From a virus, in the IMG/VR virus record IMGVR_UViG_3300046007_001879, positions 1 to 24,881 of that record: a stretch of 24,881 nt of DNA. One strand, written 5' to 3'. Both the position numbers and the translations under genes were made by a program. Positions 15,050 through 21,897 of the stretch are shown here, piece after piece. Positions within the stretch are counted from its first letter, which is position 1. Every line of letters starts with the position of its first letter. The notes beneath the pieces are model-generated. The model saw only the letters and a program-made list of their open reading frames with translations. It was not told the DNA's origin and ran no database searches.

Positions 15050-16796
15050 TAACCACGTTATAGAATTATCTGCATATACTTCACCAATAGTTACGGAAGA
15101 CAAGCGTAATGAATGGGTAAATTATGGGGAAGACAATAATTATTTTCAATTCTTGATAGATAGATACTCTAATAGTGCTACTCATTCAGCAGTAGTTAAT
15201 AATATTAGTAGATTAATATACGGAAAAGGTTTGAGTGCATTAGATGCGTCTAAAAAGCCAAATGATTACGCTCAGATGTTGACTCTATTTACAGCAAATG
15301 ATTTACGTAGAGTTATCCAAGACTTATATTTATTAGGTCAAGGTGCATTTCAAGTGCATTACGATAAAGGTCATAAGAATGTTGTAAAGGTATATCATAT
15401 CCCTGTGCAATTATTACGACCAGAGAAATGCGATAAAGACGGAAATATTGTAGGATATTATTATTCAGATAACTGGGAAGATCCTAAGAAATTTGTACCT
15501 AAAAGATTTGACGCATTCGGTGAGGGTAAAAGTGAGATAGAGATACTAATGATACAGCCTTATTCTGTAGGAGCTAAATATTTTAGTAGAGTTGATTACC
15601 AAGGTGCGTTAGAATATACGGTCCTAGAAGAAAAAATTAGTGAGTACCTTATTAATGAGGTAACAAATGGGTTCAGCCCCACGACTATAGTAAATTTTAA
15701 TAATGGTACACCGACTGATGAGCAGAAAGATGAGATTGCAAGAGCTACGATAAGTAAATTAACAGGATCAACAGGGAAGAAAGTAGTTGTATCATTCAAT
15801 GAAGATGAAGCTAAGAAAACTACAATCGATAGCGTACCTTTAAATGATGCGCCTGAACATTACCAATACTTGTCAGATGAGTGCAGAAGCAAGATATTAA
15901 CAGGTCATTGCGTAACTTCACCACTTATTTTTGGTATTGCTACAACTACAGGATTCAGTGCAAATGCAGATGAGTTAAAGAATAGTGTTATTTTATTCGA
16001 TAACATGGTGATAAGACCAAAACAAGAAATATTATTAGAAGCGTTAGATAGTATATTAGCATTTAATGGTATATCATTAAAGTTATTCTTTAAGACTTTA
16101 CAACCTTTAGAATTTGTAGACTTATCAAACGCACAATCTACGGACCAAGTTAAAGAAGAAACAGGTGTTGAAATGAGTGCTGAAGACCATATTGAATGGA
16201 TTGATGGACATGAATATGTGTTAATTGATAGTAGAGAAGTTGATTATGACCTAGAAGATGAGTTGGACGCTGAATTAGAAGCATTAAATTCACCAAAAAA
16301 AACGTTATTATCTAAGATTGTTAACCTGGTTTCTACAGGAACGGCAAGAGCTAATATAAAGTCAGAGCAAGACGGTGCTCTTTTCAAACATAGATATAGA
16401 TATGTAGGTGGGGTTTCTGAAAATACTAGGGATTTCTGTAAAAAAATGGTGCAAGCAAACAAAATATATCGTAAAGAAGATATTATTAACATGGGTTCAC
16501 AAGCAGTAAATGAAGGTTGGGGACCAGAGGGTGCAGATACATACTCAATTTGGTTATATAAAGGGGGTGGAGATTGCCACCATAAATGGATGAGAGAAAC
16601 ATATTTGAAGAAGTCAGACGCTAACTCTCCACTTGCAAGAAGATACACACCCGGTGAAGTTAGAAAAGCTGGTGAAATTGTACCACTTACTGATAAAGAT
16701 AAAAGTGGAAAACAAGTAAATGACAAACGCGTATATCAAAGACCAACGGACATGCCTTATAACGGGTTTTTACCAACAAATAAACGATTCAACTAA
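15042..16796 (+). CDS. Portal protein fused to a MuF/gp7-like C-terminal domain
   Basis: The protein has 584 residues. Residues 1 to about 400 look like a portal: NEWVNYGEDNNYFQFLIDRY, VVNNISRLIYGKGLSAL, LRRVIQDLYLLGQGAFQVHY, and TGFSANADELKNSVILFDNM near the end of the portal core. A disordered acidic stretch follows (EDELDAELEAL). Residues about 445-584 carry YRYVGGVSENTRDFC (Cys466), AVNEGWGPEGADTYS and GGGDCHHKW (Cys512, His513, His514), matching the 'G..d..TR.FC...... C.H.W' signature of Mu gpF / SPP1 gp7-like minor head proteins, with which portals often associate. A single chain with both parts is consistent with a fused portal plus ejected or morphogenesis domain. It follows the capsid gene, opposite to the usual order. 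Confidence 0.85.
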   Translation: MTSNHVIELSAYTSPIVTEDKRNEWVNYGEDNNYFQFLIDRYSNSATHSAVVNNISRLIYGKGLSALDASKKPNDYAQMLTLFTANDLRRVIQDLYLLGQGAFQVHYDKGHKNVVKVYHIPVQLLRPEKCDKDGNIVGYYYSDNWEDPKKFVPKRFDAFGEGKSEIEILMIQPYSVGAKYFSRVDYQGALEYTVLEEKISEYLINEVTNGFSPTTIVNFNNGTPTDEQKDEIARATISKLTGSTGKKVVVSFNEDEAKKTTIDSVPLNDAPEHYQYLSDECRSKILTGHCVTSPLIFGIATTTGFSANADELKNSVILFDNMVIRPKQEILLEALDSILAFNGISLKLFFKTLQPLEFVDLSNAQSTDQVKEETGVEMSAEDHIEWIDGHEYVLIDSREVDYDLEDELDAELEALNSPKKTLLSKIVNLVSTGTARANIKSEQDGALFKHRYRYVGGVSENTRDFCKKMVQANKIYRKEDIINMGSQAVNEGWGPEGADTYSIWLYKGGGDCHHKWMRETYLKKSDANSPLARRYTPGEVRKAGEIVPLTDKDKSGKQVNDKRVYQRPTDMPYNGFLPTNKRFN

Positions 16797-17296
16797 TGGC
16801 AGAAGCATTATTAATAGGGAAAGCAGATTTGCAAGCGTACACAGCATTAAATGGCAATGTTGATACGGATAAGGTAATACCATTTATAAAGATAGCTCAA
16901 GACATTTGGCTTTTGCAATATGTAGGTACTGACTTAATGACTAAAATTAAGAATGATATTGCATCAAGTACATTAACAGGTAACTATGCAACGCTTGTAA
17001 ATACGTATTTAAAGCCTATGTTAATCCACTTTACAATGGTAGAATATTTACCATTTGCAGCTTATTCGATTTCTAATAAAGGACTTTATAAACATAGTTC
17101 TGAAAATGCTGAAATAGTAAGTAAGGAAGAAGTTGATTATTTAATAGAGAAAGAAAAACGTATTGCTGAGAATTACGCACAAAGATTTTTAGATTACATG
17201 TGTGTAAACTCTTCACTATTTACGGAATATACAAGCAATGGAAGTGGAGATGTATTTCCTCAAAATGGTAATTACTTATCAAATTGGTATATATGA
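16796..17296 (+). CDS. Head-tail connector-like protein
   Basis: This 166-residue helical protein starts in a TAATG overlap after the portal gene. It contains DKVIPFIKIAQDIWLLQYVG near residues 24-43, then a TDLMTKIKNDI helix, LKPMLIHFTMVEYLPFAAYS and a long helix with EEVDYLIEKEKRIAENYAQR. The layout 'I..F...AQ......iG..l...i' followed by two helices resembles adaptor proteins that bind under the portal, and Bacteroidetes phage proteins of the DUF6712 type. This position right after the portal suits a head completion protein. The assignment is by layout, not by a catalytic signature. Confidence 0.6.
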   Translation: MAEALLIGKADLQAYTALNGNVDTDKVIPFIKIAQDIWLLQYVGTDLMTKIKNDIASSTLTGNYATLVNTYLKPMLIHFTMVEYLPFAAYSISNKGLYKHSSENAEIVSKEEVDYLIEKEKRIAENYAQRFLDYMCVNSSLFTEYTSNGSGDVFPQNGNYLSNWYI

Positions 17297-17424
17297 TTAG
17301 AGAGGTATACAAGCCTAAACAAAACAATGTTATTAAATTAGAGTTATATCTAAAGAAGATAGAGAAAGATGGCAAACAAAAAGATAAGCGAATTAACACC
17401 GAAGGTAGCACAACTAGAAGATAG
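17293..17424 (+). CDS. Very small basic protein overlapping fibre gene
   Basis: This 43-residue frame starts in an ATGA overlap with the connector gene and ends 56 bases inside the next gene. It encodes MIREVYKPKQNNVIKLELYL and then a Lys/Arg-rich tail. The coupled start and lack of any other frame in 17297-17368 support it. The long overlap with the fibre gene is unusual, and only the first half may be under selection. Function is unknown. Confidence 0.45.
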   Translation: MIREVYKPKQNNVIKLELYLKKIEKDGKQKDKRINTEGSTTRR

Positions 17425-17821
17425 TGACCTGATAATGATTTCCGATTACAACGGAGCTACGTACGACACTAAATCTGTTACAGGCGCGGAGATAAGACCA
17501 TATAAAACAATAATATTTGCGATTAGTCAAAGCGGAACTGCTGCACCTACAAAAGATTGGAGTTATGAAACAGAAGTTACGCAAACTTTTACATTTGCAA
17601 GAACTGCAGCTGGCACATATACAATAACGGCTTCAAGTGCTTTATTCACATTAGATAAAACATTTGTAACATTAGGAAGTGGAGGTAATCCATACGCATT
17701 ATATGGAGCTACTAGATTAAGTACAACAGTTATAGAGTTCTATAGTTTGAACGTATCTACAAATGTGGGTATTGATAACGCACTAGGAGAAACAATATTA
17801 GAAATCAAAATAATAAAATAG
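17369..17821 (+). CDS. Tail fibre or adhesin-associated structural protein
   Basis: The protein has 150 residues and begins MANKKISELTPKVAQLEDSD, the 'KISELtpa..l.dsDl.m..d' start common to phage fibre and baseplate-associated proteins, where it serves as an attachment segment. The rest is Thr/Ala/Ser-rich beta structure (QTFTFARTAAGTYTITASSA). There is no enzymatic motif. It heads a cassette of small beta-rich virion proteins that ends in a LamG-fold adhesin, so a fibre shaft or fibre connector is likely. Confidence 0.6.
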   Translation: MANKKISELTPKVAQLEDSDLIMISDYNGATYDTKSVTGAEIRPYKTIIFAISQSGTAAPTKDWSYETEVTQTFTFARTAAGTYTITASSALFTLDKTFVTLGSGGNPYALYGATRLSTTVIEFYSLNVSTNVGIDNALGETILEIKIIK

Positions 17822-17823
17822 AT

Positions 17824-18093
17824 ATGAGTTTACCAAATTTAGATAGATTAGTTGCTACGAAAGGAACTAAATTAGTGAATAACACGACAGAAGTAACTGC
17901 TGTAATTGCTGGTATTTTTGTGTTAGAAGACACAGTGTTTACTTCCATTAAAGTTAGTGGATCAGATGCTAAGTCAACGTATATTACTACTCCAGCAACA
18001 GCAGTTAAAGCTGGTGCGTTGATTACAGGAGCTGGTGTGTTATTCAGTGGTGTAAAATTGACAAGCGGTTCGGTTAACTTAATCTTAGGTTAG
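17824..18093 (+). CDS. Small beta-rich virion protein
   Basis: This 89-residue Thr/Val/Ala/Gly-rich protein (EVTAVIAGIFVLEDTVFTSI, then AGALITGAGVLFSGVKLTSG) has alternating strands and no charged clusters. It resembles small decoration or spike-shaft proteins that follow fibre genes in Bacteroidetes phages. It is packed between two fibre genes with spacings of only a few bases. Function is inferred from composition and position. Confidence 0.55.
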   Translation: MSLPNLDRLVATKGTKLVNNTTEVTAVIAGIFVLEDTVFTSIKVSGSDAKSTYITTPATAVKAGALITGAGVLFSGVKLTSGSVNLILG

Positions 18094-18094
18094 A

Positions 18095-18829
18095 ATGCTA
18101 TACGGATACGGAGTTCTAAATAATCACGTTCCAACATTGCGAGCTACAGTTATGCGTGGTGGCAGTATAGCTCCTTCTTCATTACTTACTGGGCTTTACG
18201 CTGTGTATAAAGGTGAATCTAATGCAAATGATTCATTAGGTCCTTATACTGGGACGCCATATGGTGGGCTTACTTATGTCACTGGTAAAAGCGGAAATGC
18301 TTTTCAATTTAATGGACTTAACTCTTACATTCAAGTACCTTATAATATCTTTGCATCTACTGTAAATTTTTCAATTTCTTTTTGGGTTAATTTCAGTTCA
18401 TTAACTGGGAATCAATTTTTGTTCAGTAATATAAAAGTTTCAGGTGGTATTTATAAAGGATTTGGAATAGTAAAAAATACGGCAAATAAAATAAATTTAC
18501 AAATATATGGTGCTTCAAGTACAGATATATATTCAATTACAACTTTAAACGCATCTACTTGGTATAATATTGTAATTACTAGAAACAATTTAGGGAGTAA
18601 TATATATATAAATGGCGCTTTAGATAATTCAGATAGTTCATCAGTTAATCCAACTTATTACACGCCACAATATTCTCAAATTGGAGCATATGATAATACA
18701 TCAAGTTCACTAAGTTATGTTACTAATGGAGCAATTGATGAATTAGATATTTGGGGAAAACAATTAACATCGACAGAAGTAACTGAATTATATAATAGTG
18801 GAGCTGGTAAGTTCTACCCAACATTTTAA
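18095..18829 (+). CDS. LamG-like (concanavalin A-fold) adhesin
   Basis: The protein has 244 residues. After about 40 residues at the N-terminus a LamG-type jelly roll is clear: AFQFNGLNSYIQVPYNIFAS near 69-88, FSISFWVNFSSL near 91-102, STWYNIVITRNNLGSNIYIN near 153-172, QYSQIGAYD near 192-200 and AIDELDIWGKQLTSTEVTEL near 213-232. These are the strands and the closing 'IDEl.iw...Lt..Ei..LY' signature of laminin G-like domains, which bind carbohydrates. As the last gene of the fibre cassette it is a good candidate receptor-binding protein for polysaccharide on the host surface. Confidence 0.78.
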   Translation: MLYGYGVLNNHVPTLRATVMRGGSIAPSSLLTGLYAVYKGESNANDSLGPYTGTPYGGLTYVTGKSGNAFQFNGLNSYIQVPYNIFASTVNFSISFWVNFSSLTGNQFLFSNIKVSGGIYKGFGIVKNTANKINLQIYGASSTDIYSITTLNASTWYNIVITRNNLGSNIYINGALDNSDSSSVNPTYYTPQYSQIGAYDNTSSSLSYVTNGAIDELDIWGKQLTSTEVTELYNSGAGKFYPTF

Positions 18830-18832
18830 ACT

Positions 18833-19069
18833 ATGACTAAAGTAAGAGAATTAACAGTAGAACAAAAAAATATCCTTGTAGGTAAAGTATGGGGGTTTCA
18901 AGGACAATATTTTAATCCACAATTAGATGCAGATGGTAAATGGTTTATATCAAATGAAGAAGTGAATGGATGTACATTAATCCAAGCGGAATCGATACCT
19001 TGTGATGCTTGGTTGTTAACTTTGCCCGAAATTGATTATAATCCTGTAGTAAGTGAAATGCCATTATAA
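18833..19069 (+). CDS. Small protein after the adhesin, possible fibre chaperone
   Basis: This 78-residue acidic protein (LTVEQKNILVGKVWGFQGQY, then FISNEEVNGCTLIQAESIPC and LTLPEIDYNPVV) starts four bases after the adhesin gene. Small proteins with a 'F.P..D..g.w.is..E' pattern often follow phage adhesin genes and may act in fibre assembly. That role is inference. It overlaps the next start through TAATG. Confidence 0.55.
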   Translation: MTKVRELTVEQKNILVGKVWGFQGQYFNPQLDADGKWFISNEEVNGCTLIQAESIPCDAWLLTLPEIDYNPVVSEMPL

Positions 19070-19749
19070 TGCAAGAACTACAATCGATACTAAATTCTAA
19101 ATTATCAAGCGGAATGATTTTCGTATTGGTTGTATTGGTTGTAATTCTTTATTACTTTCATAAACCTATAACTTTCTGGTTAACATCGTTAATTAAGCGT
19201 AAAGAGAAAGTGCAAGATATTAAGTCTTTGAAGAGTCATGATATCTTTTCAACTTTGCAACGTGTAAAACAAGAAGCAATGTTTCTTAAATTTTTCTCTC
19301 ACGGAAAATATGACGAAACTAAATCTAGAATGTCTGCGGATTTCGTGAGGTTTAAGTGCGATGTTTGTAGTGATAAGTTTGAGAGTTTTTTAGATAATGA
19401 TTTTAGTAAGTTATCTAGTGATGAATTAAAGCAGTTGATACTTTCTTCACTTTGGAATATACACGCGAAATATGTAAATGAAATAAAAAACCATTGGATT
19501 GATAGAGGTATTGAGAAAAAAGACGTGGATTATGTAATAGAATTATTTGAGTCATTTAGACATGGAGTTGTGATGGGTTTTCAGCATAGAGTTGAAGCTA
19601 TATTTTCATGTGAACATTACGATAGTCATTTTAAAAAAATACTTGCTTGTTACAACATCTTTGCATTTGGAATTGATTTACTTCCTAAAGATTTACAAGA
19701 TACATTTGAATCTATTAACGGCAAATTTGCGAATATAGCATATAATTAG
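19069..19749 (+). CDS. Membrane-anchored protein of unknown function
   Basis: The protein has 226 residues. Residues 15-30 are strongly hydrophobic (GMIFVLVVLVVILYYF), giving one N-terminal transmembrane segment. The rest is soluble and helical, with a FKCDVC pair near 100-105 and further single cysteines and histidines (FSCEHYDSHF). A positive patch (KRKEK) right after the membrane segment suggests that the soluble part is cytoplasmic. It could be related to host takeover or to lysis, since lysis genes follow after the HNH gene. I do not recognise the family. A promoter lies in its last codons (19726-19757). Confidence 0.6.
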   Translation: MQELQSILNSKLSSGMIFVLVVLVVILYYFHKPITFWLTSLIKRKEKVQDIKSLKSHDIFSTLQRVKQEAMFLKFFSHGKYDETKSRMSADFVRFKCDVCSDKFESFLDNDFSKLSSDELKQLILSSLWNIHAKYVNEIKNHWIDRGIEKKDVDYVIELFESFRHGVVMGFQHRVEAIFSCEHYDSHFKKILACYNIFAFGIDLLPKDLQDTFESINGKFANIAYN

Positions 19750-19757
19750 TATATTTA
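19726..19757 (+). promoter_or_regulatory. Bacteroidetes-type promoter candidate
   Basis: TTTG at 19726-19729 is followed after 20 bases by TATATTTA at 19750-19757, one mismatch from the TAnnTTTG -7 element, with the spacing expected for the Bacteroidetes primary sigma factor. Transcription would begin near 19761-19764, exactly at the first strand of the structured element that follows. Confidence 0.55.
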
Positions 19758-19760
19758 CAT

Positions 19761-19820
19761 TGGAGTTAAGATTTAGCGGTCTTATGCAAAAGGTTCACGT
19801 TCCTGCTCCATTCTTTTTTT
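19761..19820 (+). ncRNA. Structured RNA candidate with T-tract (leader or small RNA)
   Basis: Fifty bases fold on paper as a three-way junction. TGGAG (19761-19765) pairs with CTCCA (19806-19810); TAAGA (19767-19771) with TCTTA (19780-19784); AGG (19791-19793) with CCT (19802-19804), leaving TTCACGTT as the loop. A T7 run follows at 19814-19820. A promoter candidate ends just before it. The same loop sequence can instead pair perfectly with AACGTGAA at 19824-19831, just before the HNH start codon. It could be a small RNA or an attenuator controlling the HNH gene. It is tRNA-like in outline but too short for a tRNA. The arms are short, so confidence is limited. Confidence 0.4.
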
Positions 19821-19831
19821 AACAACGTGAA
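19794..19831 (+). promoter_or_regulatory. Alternative hairpin upstream of the HNH gene
   Basis: TTCACGTT (19794-19801) and AACGTGAA (19824-19831) are perfect 8-base complements around a 22-base loop that contains CTCCA and the T7 run. Forming it would break the closing stem of the upstream junction and bury the T-tract. The 3' arm lies 15 bases before the HNH ATG. Confidence 0.45.
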
Positions 19832-19846
19832 TAAAAACGTAAAATT

Positions 19847-20368
19847 ATGCAAGAAGAAATTTGGAAGGATATACCTAACTATGAAGGGTTATATCAAGTT
19901 AGCAACTTAGGTAATGTAAAAAGCTTATCAAGAGAAATTTTAAAACGTGGTAAATATCCATTTATTTGCAAAGAAAGGATGTTAAAAAATAGGGTAAACA
20001 CACGTGGCTATAATCAATTTATTCTTTCTAGTAATAGAAACCGAAAAACTTTTACTACTCATCAATTAGTAGCAATGGCTTTTCTTAATCACAAACCTGA
20101 TGGCACACATAAATTAGTGGTGGATCATATTAATGCAAATAAATTAGATAATCGTGTTGAAAATCTACAAGTAATAAGTCAAAGAGAAAATTCTTCTAAG
20201 GATAAAAAGAACAAGGCTTCAAGATACACTGGTGTAAGTTGGAGTAGTGGAAATAATAAATGGATGTCAGCAATTAGAATAAACGGGAAACAAAACCATT
20301 TAGGGTACTTCAAATGTGAAACATCTGCACATTTAGCATATCAAAATAAACTAAAACAAATAATATGA
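19847..20368 (+). CDS. HNH homing endonuclease with NUMOD4 and AP2-like domains
   Basis: The protein has 173 residues. NUMOD4 is at the start (IWKDIPNYEGLYQVSNLGNV, about 5-24). The HNH core contains His72 in TTHQLVAMAF, VVDHINANKLDNRVENL (Asp93, His94, Asn96) and the final Asn106. An AP2-like DNA-binding domain ends the protein (RYTGVSWSSGNNKWMSAIRI, then GYFKCETSAHLAYQ). Such enzymes nick or cut a target without the element and spread by recombination. It stands between the membrane protein gene and the holin, overlapping the holin start by four bases, so it sits within the late operon without breaking a recognised gene. Confidence 0.9.
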   Translation: MQEEIWKDIPNYEGLYQVSNLGNVKSLSREILKRGKYPFICKERMLKNRVNTRGYNQFILSSNRNRKTFTTHQLVAMAFLNHKPDGTHKLVVDHINANKLDNRVENLQVISQRENSSKDKKNKASRYTGVSWSSGNNKWMSAIRINGKQNHLGYFKCETSAHLAYQNKLKQII

Positions 20369-20559
20369 GTACAATTAAAGAAAGATGGAATGCGAAAACT
20401 CCCATTTTTTGGAAGAAATTTCAAAGAGTAGGAATTACAATCGGTAGTTTAGGTGCAATTTTAATAGCTCCTCCAATTGGATTGTCTGTTGTAGGTGGTT
20501 ATTTAATAACTGCTGGTAGTGTAATAGGTGTGATTTCACAATTAACAACAGAGAAGTAA
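20365..20559 (+). CDS. Holin (putative)
   Basis: This 64-residue protein has a charged N-terminus (STIKERWNAKTPIFWKKFQR) and two hydrophobic segments, about 22-36 (VGITIGSLGAILIAP) and 40-59 (LSVVGGYLITAGSVIGVISQ), separated by a Pro-Pro turn. It is directly followed by the endolysin with a TAATG overlap, the classic holin-endolysin pair. Holins form membrane holes that release or activate the endolysin. The two-membrane-segment layout fits class II. Small size and position support the call; no sequence signature exists for the group. Confidence 0.7.
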   Translation: MSTIKERWNAKTPIFWKKFQRVGITIGSLGAILIAPPIGLSVVGGYLITAGSVIGVISQLTTEK

Positions 20560-21029
20560 TGGATCAGTTAACAATTGATAGGATAGCAACTGCACATCCT
20601 AAAATCAGAGAAGAGTTAAAGAATTATTATATCGAATGTAATAATAAGTTGCCAAAAGGTGTTAGATTGCGTTTTGCGTACGTTTATCGAAGTGTAGAAG
20701 AACAAAACGTACTATATAACCAAAGGCCTAAAGTTACGAACGCTAAAGGCGGTCAATCGATACATAATTATGGGCTTGCTTTTGATATAGCTATACTACT
20801 AGATAAGGATAATAACGGAACTTTTGAGAGTATAGATTGGAATATTAGCTCTCCTTACTTTAAGTTAGTAGTAGAATACTTTAAAAGCAAAGGTTACGAA
20901 CATGGAGGAGATTGGAAGTCATTTAAAGACTACCCACACTTTCAAAAGGCATTAGGTCACACATGGCAAACATTGAAAAACAAGCCTACATTTAAAGATA
21001 CAAACGGAATATCTTATCCTATTTTGTAA
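20559..21029 (+). CDS. Endolysin, M15-type peptidase
   Basis: The protein has 156 residues and cleaves peptidoglycan peptides. The M15/VanY-type zinc site is seen: SIHNYGLAFDIA gives Ser67, His69 and Asp76 (the SxHxxGxAxD motif), and GGDWKSFKDYPHFQ gives Asp118 and His127, the second zinc-binding histidine. An upstream FAYVYRSVEEQNVLYNQRP segment is the usual 'R..eeQ..lY.qgR' helix. There is no signal peptide, so release depends on the holin just upstream. The closest known class is L-alanyl-D-glutamate peptidase or D,D-carboxypeptidase; the exact bond cut is not visible. A terminator follows. Confidence 0.9.
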   Translation: MDQLTIDRIATAHPKIREELKNYYIECNNKLPKGVRLRFAYVYRSVEEQNVLYNQRPKVTNAKGGQSIHNYGLAFDIAILLDKDNNGTFESIDWNISSPYFKLVVEYFKSKGYEHGGDWKSFKDYPHFQKALGHTWQTLKNKPTFKDTNGISYPIL

Positions 21030-21048
21030 CTATATATCACTCTATTTT

Positions 21049-21080
21049 AAACGCAATCTTAATCGGTTGCGTTTTTTTTT
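21049..21080 (+). terminator. Intrinsic terminator after the endolysin
   Basis: AAACGCAAT (21049-21057) pairs with GTTGCGTTT (21066-21074), nine pairs with one G-T, around an 8-base loop, and a T9 run spans 21072-21080. It closes the late lysis operon. Confidence 0.85.
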
Positions 21081-21122
21081 AACTTTATTTTATAAAATGT
21101 TATGATATTATAATAAATGTAT

Positions 21123-21130
21123 TATATTTG
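21123..21130 (+). promoter_or_regulatory. Bacteroidetes promoter -7 element
   Basis: TATATTTG is an exact match to TAnnTTTG in the AT-rich 132-base gap between the late terminator and the next gene. No clear TTTG lies at the -33 distance (the sequence there is TGTTA). It would serve the run of small genes from 21162. Confidence 0.6.
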
Positions 21131-21161
21131 TAAGGTATTAACAATTTAAAAAATAGAAATT

Positions 21162-21359
21162 ATGAGAAGAGCACACGAAATAGCAGCAAAACATTTAAGA
21201 AATGCAAAATTTGAAGCGAGATTATTTAAAAACTACGATATGCCACACCAACCATTTGAGGTTAGAGTAAAAGGAATTACAAAAGATGTTGCTATGAAGT
21301 TACAATCTATTATGTGTCAAGTTGTTAAATGTGACAGTATTAATATAATTGAATGTTAA
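21162..21359 (+). CDS. Small basic hypothetical protein
   Basis: This 65-residue basic protein (MRRAHEIAAKHLRNAKFEAR, then FEVRVKGITKDVAMKLQSIM) has a helix-strand-helix-strand look and two cysteines near the end. It is the first gene after the -7 element at 21123, preceded by an A-rich leader ending AGAAATTATG, as is usual in these genomes. It overlaps the next start. No family is recognised; a small DNA- or protein-binding role in the early phase is possible. Confidence 0.65.
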   Translation: MRRAHEIAAKHLRNAKFEARLFKNYDMPHQPFEVRVKGITKDVAMKLQSIMCQVVKCDSINIIEC

Positions 21360-21748
21360 TTATGGATAATTTATCAAAAGTTTTAGATTTCGTAAAATCA
21401 GAACAAAAAAGAGCGAAAAAAGGATTTAAAATGTGGGGTTGGATAGGTGCTAGTTCAAAGAGTTTTTATAGAGGTGCAATTACTTTTTTAGAAAATATTG
21501 AGGACTTTATCGAAATAGAAAAAATTACAAAAAGAGAAATAAACACAAAAATAAATTTTGGAACTATAAAAGATTTAGATAAATATAAATATACTATTGA
21601 AAATTTTAATGTAGATTTAAGATTATGCAAAATAGATATAACAACACGATCAATAAATCAAGAAAAAAATAGTTTTACAATTGATTTATTAGAAGCAAAA
21701 GAACAAGGGATAATAGATATAACATTTTTAAATAAATTATTAAAATAA
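21353..21748 (+). CDS. Hypothetical phage protein
   Basis: The protein has 131 residues from the ATG at 21353 (overlapping the upstream stop) or 128 from the ATG at 21362, which has the better leader. It is charged and AT-rich in codon use (many AAA, ATA, TTA), lower in GC than the structural genes. The N-terminus is helical (DNLSKVLDFVKSEQKRAKKG), followed by GWIGASSKSFYRGAITFLEN; the C-terminal half has alternating strands. No motif is recognised. It could be a recent acquisition. Confidence 0.6.
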   Translation: MLIMDNLSKVLDFVKSEQKRAKKGFKMWGWIGASSKSFYRGAITFLENIEDFIEIEKITKREINTKINFGTIKDLDKYKYTIENFNVDLRLCKIDITTRSINQEKNSFTIDLLEAKEQGIIDITFLNKLLK

Positions 21749-21755
21749 CAAAATT

Positions 21756-21896
21756 ATGATAGAGCTGGTGTTAGGTGGTTTCATTTATTGGATAATCACA
21801 AAAATAGAAGAAGAACGTAAAATTAAAAAAAGATTAAAAGACGCTAAAGATAAAGTATTTCCACAGGATCGTATCCAATATTATACAAGTCTTTAA
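21756..21896 (+). CDS. Small single-pass membrane protein
   Basis: This 46-residue frame starts eight bases after the previous stop with an AAAATTATG leader. Residues 3-16 are hydrophobic (ELVLGGFIYWIITK) and are followed by a Lys/Glu-rich helix (IEEERKIKKRLKDAKDKV). The layout of a short membrane anchor with a charged coil is like an inner-membrane spanin or a membrane-bound regulator, but it is very short. It is supported by spacing and composition only. Confidence 0.5.
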   Translation: MIELVLGGFIYWIITKIEEERKIKKRLKDAKDKVFPQDRIQYYTSL

Positions 21897-21897
21897 T

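Noticed and set aside
16244-16726. A 160-residue reading frame on the - strand
   Set aside because: Antisense to the portal C-terminal domain, with no start context and no recognisable protein features.
19761-19810. Functional tRNA gene
   Set aside because: Only 50 bases, no anticodon arm and no 7-pair acceptor stem; kept as a structured RNA candidate.
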